From contig JACZSI010000075.1 of NCBI GenBank assembly GCA_022574265.1, positions 1 through 7,735 on the forward strand: a DNA stretch of 7,735 nt. The letters run 5' to 3'. A program made the translations under genes and the position numbers. This stretch comes from Chloroflexota bacterium. Lineage in GTDB: Bacteria; Chloroflexota; Dehalococcoidia; Lucifugimonadales; Australimonadaceae. Numbering within the stretch: the stretch's first letter is position 1; each line of letters begins with the position of its first letter. Under the pieces are notes generated by a model, which was not told the origin of the DNA, searched no databases, and worked only from the letters and a program-made list of their open reading frames with translations. Positions 5,462 to 7,735 of this stretch are shown here, piece after piece.

Positions 5462-6533
5462 CGGGACTGGTGGCTCCGGTACTCGGGGTAAAGGCTTCGG
5501 TGACCGCGACGGCGCCGAACCCTTCAACGTCGGCGCCACCGGGCACGTAAACGGTCATGCCAACGGCAGCGGCGCCGGTTCCGTGGCGGGGCGTGCGCAT
5601 CGGTTGGTGCGCGCTCCATCGGTCTTCGGCCGGGTCATAGGATTCCGTCTCGGAGAACACTCCAGTCGCATCTGAACTGTTGCCCTCGCCACCGAAGACG
5701 TATAGACGTCCGTCGAGCACCGCGGCTGCCGCGCCGGCCCGGGAGGTCGGCATGGGCGCGCGCGTAGACCAACGCCCGGCCGTGGGGTCGTAGGCATCGA
5801 GCCGCGCCCGGTGCAACCCGATGCCCCCGCCTCGCCCGCCCGCCGCATACACGATGCCGTCGATGGTCCCGGCTACGAGGTGGTCGGCGGCAACAGGCAG
5901 ATCAGGCAGCGAGGTCCATCTGTCGATAGTCGGGTCGTAAGCGGAGAAATCGGCGACGGCAGATTCCCGGAACCCTCCCGCGACATACAGCTTGCCGTCG
6001 GCGACGGTCACCCCGGAGGCACCACGATGCGTGCCCTCCGGCAGGGACCGACGCCGGTCCCACACGCCCGAAGGCCCGAGGGCGAATACGGTTCCCTGGG
6101 CGGCAAATGATCCGCCGGTGAGAAAACCGGCAACGTAGATCGTGCCGTCCAGCGCAGCGACGTTGGCGTGGTGTACGGGCGTCGGCAGCTCGGGGCCATC
6201 CCGCCATTCACCGTTCCGCGGGTCGTAGATCTCTACTCGTCCAACGGTCCTTCCCAGCCCATCGATACCGCCCAGCACCCACAGCTCGCCATCCAGGCTC
6301 ACCACTCCGGTCTCCTGGCGGGCGCCACCGGGCATCGTCGGGAGCGTGGTCCACATGCCGCCCGGTGGGCCGTCGCTCCGCGCGCTCGCCGTCGGCTGCG
6401 CCGCCGTCGGAGCCGGCATGGCGGTTGCCGGGTCGACGGGCGCCGTCGTCGAGCCGGCCTGCTCGCTGCAACCCGCGGCGAGCAGCGTGACGAAGCACAC
6501 GAGGAATGCCGCGGCACACAACGAGCGCTTCAT
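5454..6533 (-). CDS. Kelch-repeat lipoprotein, six-bladed beta-propeller
   Basis: This 359-residue protein begins with a lipoprotein signal peptide: KR, a hydrophobic run, and lipobox LAAGC with Cys22 as the lipidation site. A Thr/Ala/Pro-rich linker (23-60) follows. Six Kelch repeats begin at Trp61, 110, 158, 206, 255 and 306, spaced 48-51 residues. Each has the W..LP.MP opening, a DG(x)LYV.GG strand pair and a YDP-type ending before the next Trp (for example EIYDPRNGEW, AYDPTIDRW, SYDPAEDRW). This gives a complete six-bladed propeller, anchored outside the membrane, probably binding a protein or glycan; no enzyme residues are evident. There is no Shine-Dalgarno before ATG 6533 (upstream bases CACCTTCCC are pyrimidine-rich). 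A -10-like TATCAC six bases before the ATG suggests a leaderless message. The family is certain; the ligand is unknown. Confidence 0.9.
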   Translation of the reverse strand: MKRSLCAAAFLVCFVTLLAAGCSEQAGSTTAPVDPATAMPAPTAAQPTASARSDGPPGGMWTTLPTMPGGARQETGVVSLDGELWVLGGIDGLGRTVGRVEIYDPRNGEWRDGPELPTPVHHANVAALDGTIYVAGFLTGGSFAAQGTVFALGPSGVWDRRRSLPEGTHRGASGVTVADGKLYVAGGFRESAVADFSAYDPTIDRWTSLPDLPVAADHLVAGTIDGIVYAAGGRGGGIGLHRARLDAYDPTAGRWSTRAPMPTSRAGAAAAVLDGRLYVFGGEGNSSDATGVFSETESYDPAEDRWSAHQPMRTPRHGTGAAAVGMTVYVPGGADVEGFGAVAVTEAFTPSTGATSPAD

Positions 6534-6539
6534 GGGAAG

Positions 6540-6568
6540 GTGATACCAGCTAGGACGACCGAGGACAA
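6540..6568 (-). promoter_or_regulatory. Candidate leaderless promoter of the Kelch gene
   Basis: On the - strand, TTGTCC (complement of 6563-6568) and TATCAC (complement of 6540-6545) are separated by 17 nt, and the ATG begins 6 nt after the -10 element. Transcription would then start at or next to the ATG, matching the absent Shine-Dalgarno. The -10 lacks the usual final T, which weakens the call. Confidence 0.35.
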
Positions 6569-6622
6569 CGGGCGGCGCCGCATTCAGTTGGCCACGTGCA
6601 TCCGATGCAGTAGGTCTCGACG

Positions 6623-6648
6623 ACGGTAACTAGCCTTAGCTTGTTCGG
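6623..6648 (-). repeat. AGCTNNAGCT-type element, copy 5 (inverted partner of 4571-4596)
   Basis: Read on the - strand, the core is AAGCTAAGGCTAGTT with CCGAAC before it and ACCGT after it, identical to copy 1 at 24 of 26 positions but in the opposite orientation. It ends 90 nt upstream of the Kelch ATG and begins 25 nt past the cupredoxin gene. The inverted pair encloses about 2.0 kb holding the hydrolase and Kelch genes. Confidence 0.7.
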
Positions 6649-6672
6649 CGCGATTCCTGGCGCCCTAAGGCG

Positions 6673-7476
6673 CTACTGTGCTGCTGCCTGCACCACAAGC
6701 GTGCCCTTCATGGCCTCGTGCCCAAAAATCTCGCACACATAAGCGAAGCTGCCGGGGCTGGTAGCCGTGATGGCAATCAACTTTTCGCTGCCGGCGATGA
6801 TGACCTCGTTGATCCCCAACTCTTCGACAATGAAGGTGTGTACGACGAGGTCGTCGTTCTTCACGACGAGCGTGGCGGGCTGCCCCGCCTGGACCGCCAC
6901 CTCCGTGGGATGAAACTGGGTGTCCTTCATCCCGACCGCGATGGCCCCAGCCTTCTCCTGCGCTCCGACCGTCTCCAAGCTGACGATGTGCAGGACGCCC
7001 GAAAGCAGCAGGAGGACGACTACGACCGCCGTGGCGCCGACCAACGACCGACCCTCCGCGGTGGTCGCGGTCTGCCGCACGGTGCCCCGCCGGCGCTGCA
7101 AGAATGCAACGACGCCGCCAATGGACGCAGCCACAACCGCCACGGTGGTCGTCAGCGCCGCAGCGAAGTCCCAGAAGCTATTGATGTGCGAGAAGCCGGT
7201 CGGCAGGGAAAGGAGGGTCGCAAGGAGGATGAGTACCGCCCAGACGGCGGCGAGGGTGAGCGCCCATCCGCCGATCCTCAGAGCAAGGAGGGCAATGACG
7301 ACCGTCGGAACGGCGATGCCGGCCGAGGGGACGATGGTCCCCGGTTGGCCGCCTAGCTCAAGAATGACCCCCGTGACGAGGGCGGCGAGCGCGAAGACGA
7401 GCAGGCCCCCTGCGTTGAGACGCACGTAGAAGGGTCGGCTGCGCCAAAACCTTAGAGACGAATCATCCTGTGCCAA
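6673..7476 (-). CDS. Membrane protein with C-terminal cupredoxin (blue copper) domain
   Basis: This 267-residue protein starts at TTG 7476, with GAGGGAGGG just upstream; GTG at codon 18 is an alternative start. The N-terminal half has about five hydrophobic helices (22-40, 49-68, 71-91, 104-126, 144-164), with a basic loop QRRRGTVR (127-134) after the fourth. The C-terminal half (about 177-263) is a cupredoxin domain: IAVGMKDTQFHPTEVAVQAGQPATLVV..NDDLVVHTF, then the loop YVCEIFGHEAMKGTLVV. His213, Cys248, His253 and Met256 form a complete type 1 copper set, so the domain should bind one copper ion and pass electrons on the outer face of the membrane. The copper-domain relatives are plastocyanin-like and oxidase subunit II-like domains. 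The membrane part is not one I recognise. There are no respiratory genes nearby. The copper domain is secure; the partner is unknown. Confidence 0.85.
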   Translation of the reverse strand: MAQDDSSLRFWRSRPFYVRLNAGGLLVFALAALVTGVILELGGQPGTIVPSAGIAVPTVVIALLALRIGGWALTLAAVWAVLILLATLLSLPTGFSHINSFWDFAAALTTTVAVVAASIGGVVAFLQRRRGTVRQTATTAEGRSLVGATAVVVVLLLLSGVLHIVSLETVGAQEKAGAIAVGMKDTQFHPTEVAVQAGQPATLVVKNDDLVVHTFIVEELGINEVIIAGSEKLIAITATSPGSFAYVCEIFGHEAMKGTLVVQAAAQ

Positions 7477-7566
7477 GGCCCTCCCTCAAAAGGGTTTGAT
7501 CACCCTTAGTCAGGCGATCACCCTCAACCCGATGACGCTGACGCAGCGCTCCAGGGTCGCCGCGTT

Positions 7567-7595
7567 ACTGTACTCGCGACGCGACGACGCCGCAA
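7567..7595 (-). promoter_or_regulatory. Candidate promoter of the cupredoxin gene
   Basis: On the - strand, TTGCGG (complement of 7590-7595) lies exactly 17 nt before TACAGT (complement of 7567-7572). Repeat copy 6 lies 7 nt further upstream, a usual place for an activator. The predicted leader is about 85 nt. The match is moderate: three of six bases at -35 and four of six at -10. Confidence 0.35.
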
Positions 7596-7602
7596 AACCG
7601 AT

Positions 7603-7625
7603 CCGAAAAGCTACAGCTAGTTCGG
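7603..7625 (+). repeat. AGCTNNAGCT-type element, copy 6, with outer dyad
   Basis: The core AAGCTACAGCTAGTT is flanked directly by CCGAA on the left and CGG on the right, so CCGAA (7603-7607) and TTCGG (7621-7625) form a perfect outer inverted repeat around the AGCT pair. The left flank matches copies 1 and 5 with one base fewer. Confidence 0.65.
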
Positions 7626-7664
7626 AAGGTGGGTGAACGTCGGGCGAACCGCGTGTTTCGCGAC

Positions 7665-7735
7665 CTAGCTAATTTGCTGTCCTCGGAACTCAAGCTCGAT
7701 GCGCCCGTCGCGGTAGACGTGCGCGGCCGAGAGGA
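7665..7735 (-). CDS. C-terminal tail of a larger gene, possibly a site-specific recombinase (5' end outside window)
   Basis: The - strand frame ending in TAG at 7665-7667 is open to the window edge and gives 22 residues, LSAAHVYRDGRIELEFRGQQIS. The pattern VYRDGRIELEF is typical of the last strand of serine recombinases of the large resolvase/integrase type, but it is too short to be sure. The stop codon sits in CTAGCTAATTT, a half-copy of the AGCT-type element that resembles copy 4, which likewise overlaps a stop codon. The other two - strand frames read less like protein here; one stops within 15 codons. It could be any protein with a similar beta-strand tail. Confidence 0.4.
   Translation of the reverse strand, partial: LSAAHVYRDGRIELEFRGQQIS

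Larger units (their letters stand above)
6534..6672. other. Intergenic region between Kelch and cupredoxin genes
   Basis: This 139-nt gap holds the Kelch promoter region, repeat copy 5 (6623-6648) and a small hairpin, GCGCC-CTAA-GGCGC (6660-6673), that touches the cupredoxin stop codon at 6673-6675. The hairpin has no T run. CTAG occurs at 6550 and 6630. No coding sequence is evident. Confidence 0.5.
7477..7664. other. Intergenic region upstream of the cupredoxin gene
   Basis: This 188-nt gap holds the cupredoxin Shine-Dalgarno (complement of 7479-7487), a candidate promoter and repeat copy 6. The only other pattern I noticed is alternating CG-rich sequence at 7575-7592. There is no reading frame with coding character. 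Confidence 0.5.

Noticed and set aside
6660..6673. Hairpin GCGCC-CTAA-GGCGC as an intrinsic terminator of the cupredoxin gene
   Set aside because: Only 5 bp, overlaps the stop codon and has no T run in the direction of transcription.
4571..7625. CRISPR array or LexA-type SOS boxes
   Set aside because: The copies are scattered kilobases apart in both orientations, with no regular spacers. CGAAC occurs in two copies, but the matching GTTCG arm at the spacing of a LexA box is missing.

Overview
This is a GC-rich bacterial window with short intergenic gaps. Its genes have purine-rich Shine-Dalgarno sequences and GTG and TTG starts alongside ATG. The mix of signal-less NMT1/Pht5-like binding-fold proteins, a D-2-hydroxyacid dehydrogenase, an isochorismatase-like hydrolase and a Thr/Ala/Pro-linker lipoprotein would fit Chloroflexota or a similar high-GC environmental lineage. 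This is a weak inference, because no rRNA or other marker gene is present.

Left block (1-3336, + strand): the C-terminal end of a major facilitator transporter, then three consecutive proteins with the type 2 periplasmic-binding fold. The first is NMT1-like, the second resembles 4,5-dihydroxyphthalate decarboxylase (Pht5), and the third is NMT1/SsuA-like. None has a secretion signal or an adjacent ABC permease or ATPase. The gaps are 12, 36 and 59 nt, so this looks like one operon. An intercistronic stem-loop lies before the third gene.

Middle block (3338-4464, - strand): a D-2-hydroxyacid dehydrogenase converges on the operon with only 1 nt between the two stop codons. The His expected in its active site is Arg. 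Directly upstream, overlapping its start by 16 nt, is a 60-codon reading frame that looks like the N-terminus of a dienelactone hydrolase cut short. Its ribosome-binding site can be masked by an 8-bp inverted repeat. These genes and the left operon may form one carboxylic or aromatic acid catabolic locus.

Right block (4465-7735): an isochorismatase-fold cysteine hydrolase (+), a six-bladed Kelch lipoprotein (-), a five-helix membrane protein with a C-terminal blue-copper domain (-), and at the edge the last 22 codons of what may be a site-specific recombinase (-). Their functions are not obviously linked. What unites them is a short repeated DNA element built on AGCTNNAGCT, found in every gap from 4465 to 7664 and absent, as far as I can see by eye, from coding sequence. 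Two copies form a 26-bp inverted pair (24/26 identical) around the hydrolase and Kelch genes. The tetranucleotide CTAG is concentrated in these gaps and nearly absent from genes.

No gene-free stretch exceeds 300 nt. The gaps are 4465-4704, 5356-5453, 6534-6672 and 7477-7664. No tRNA, rRNA, CRISPR array or insertion sequence was seen.
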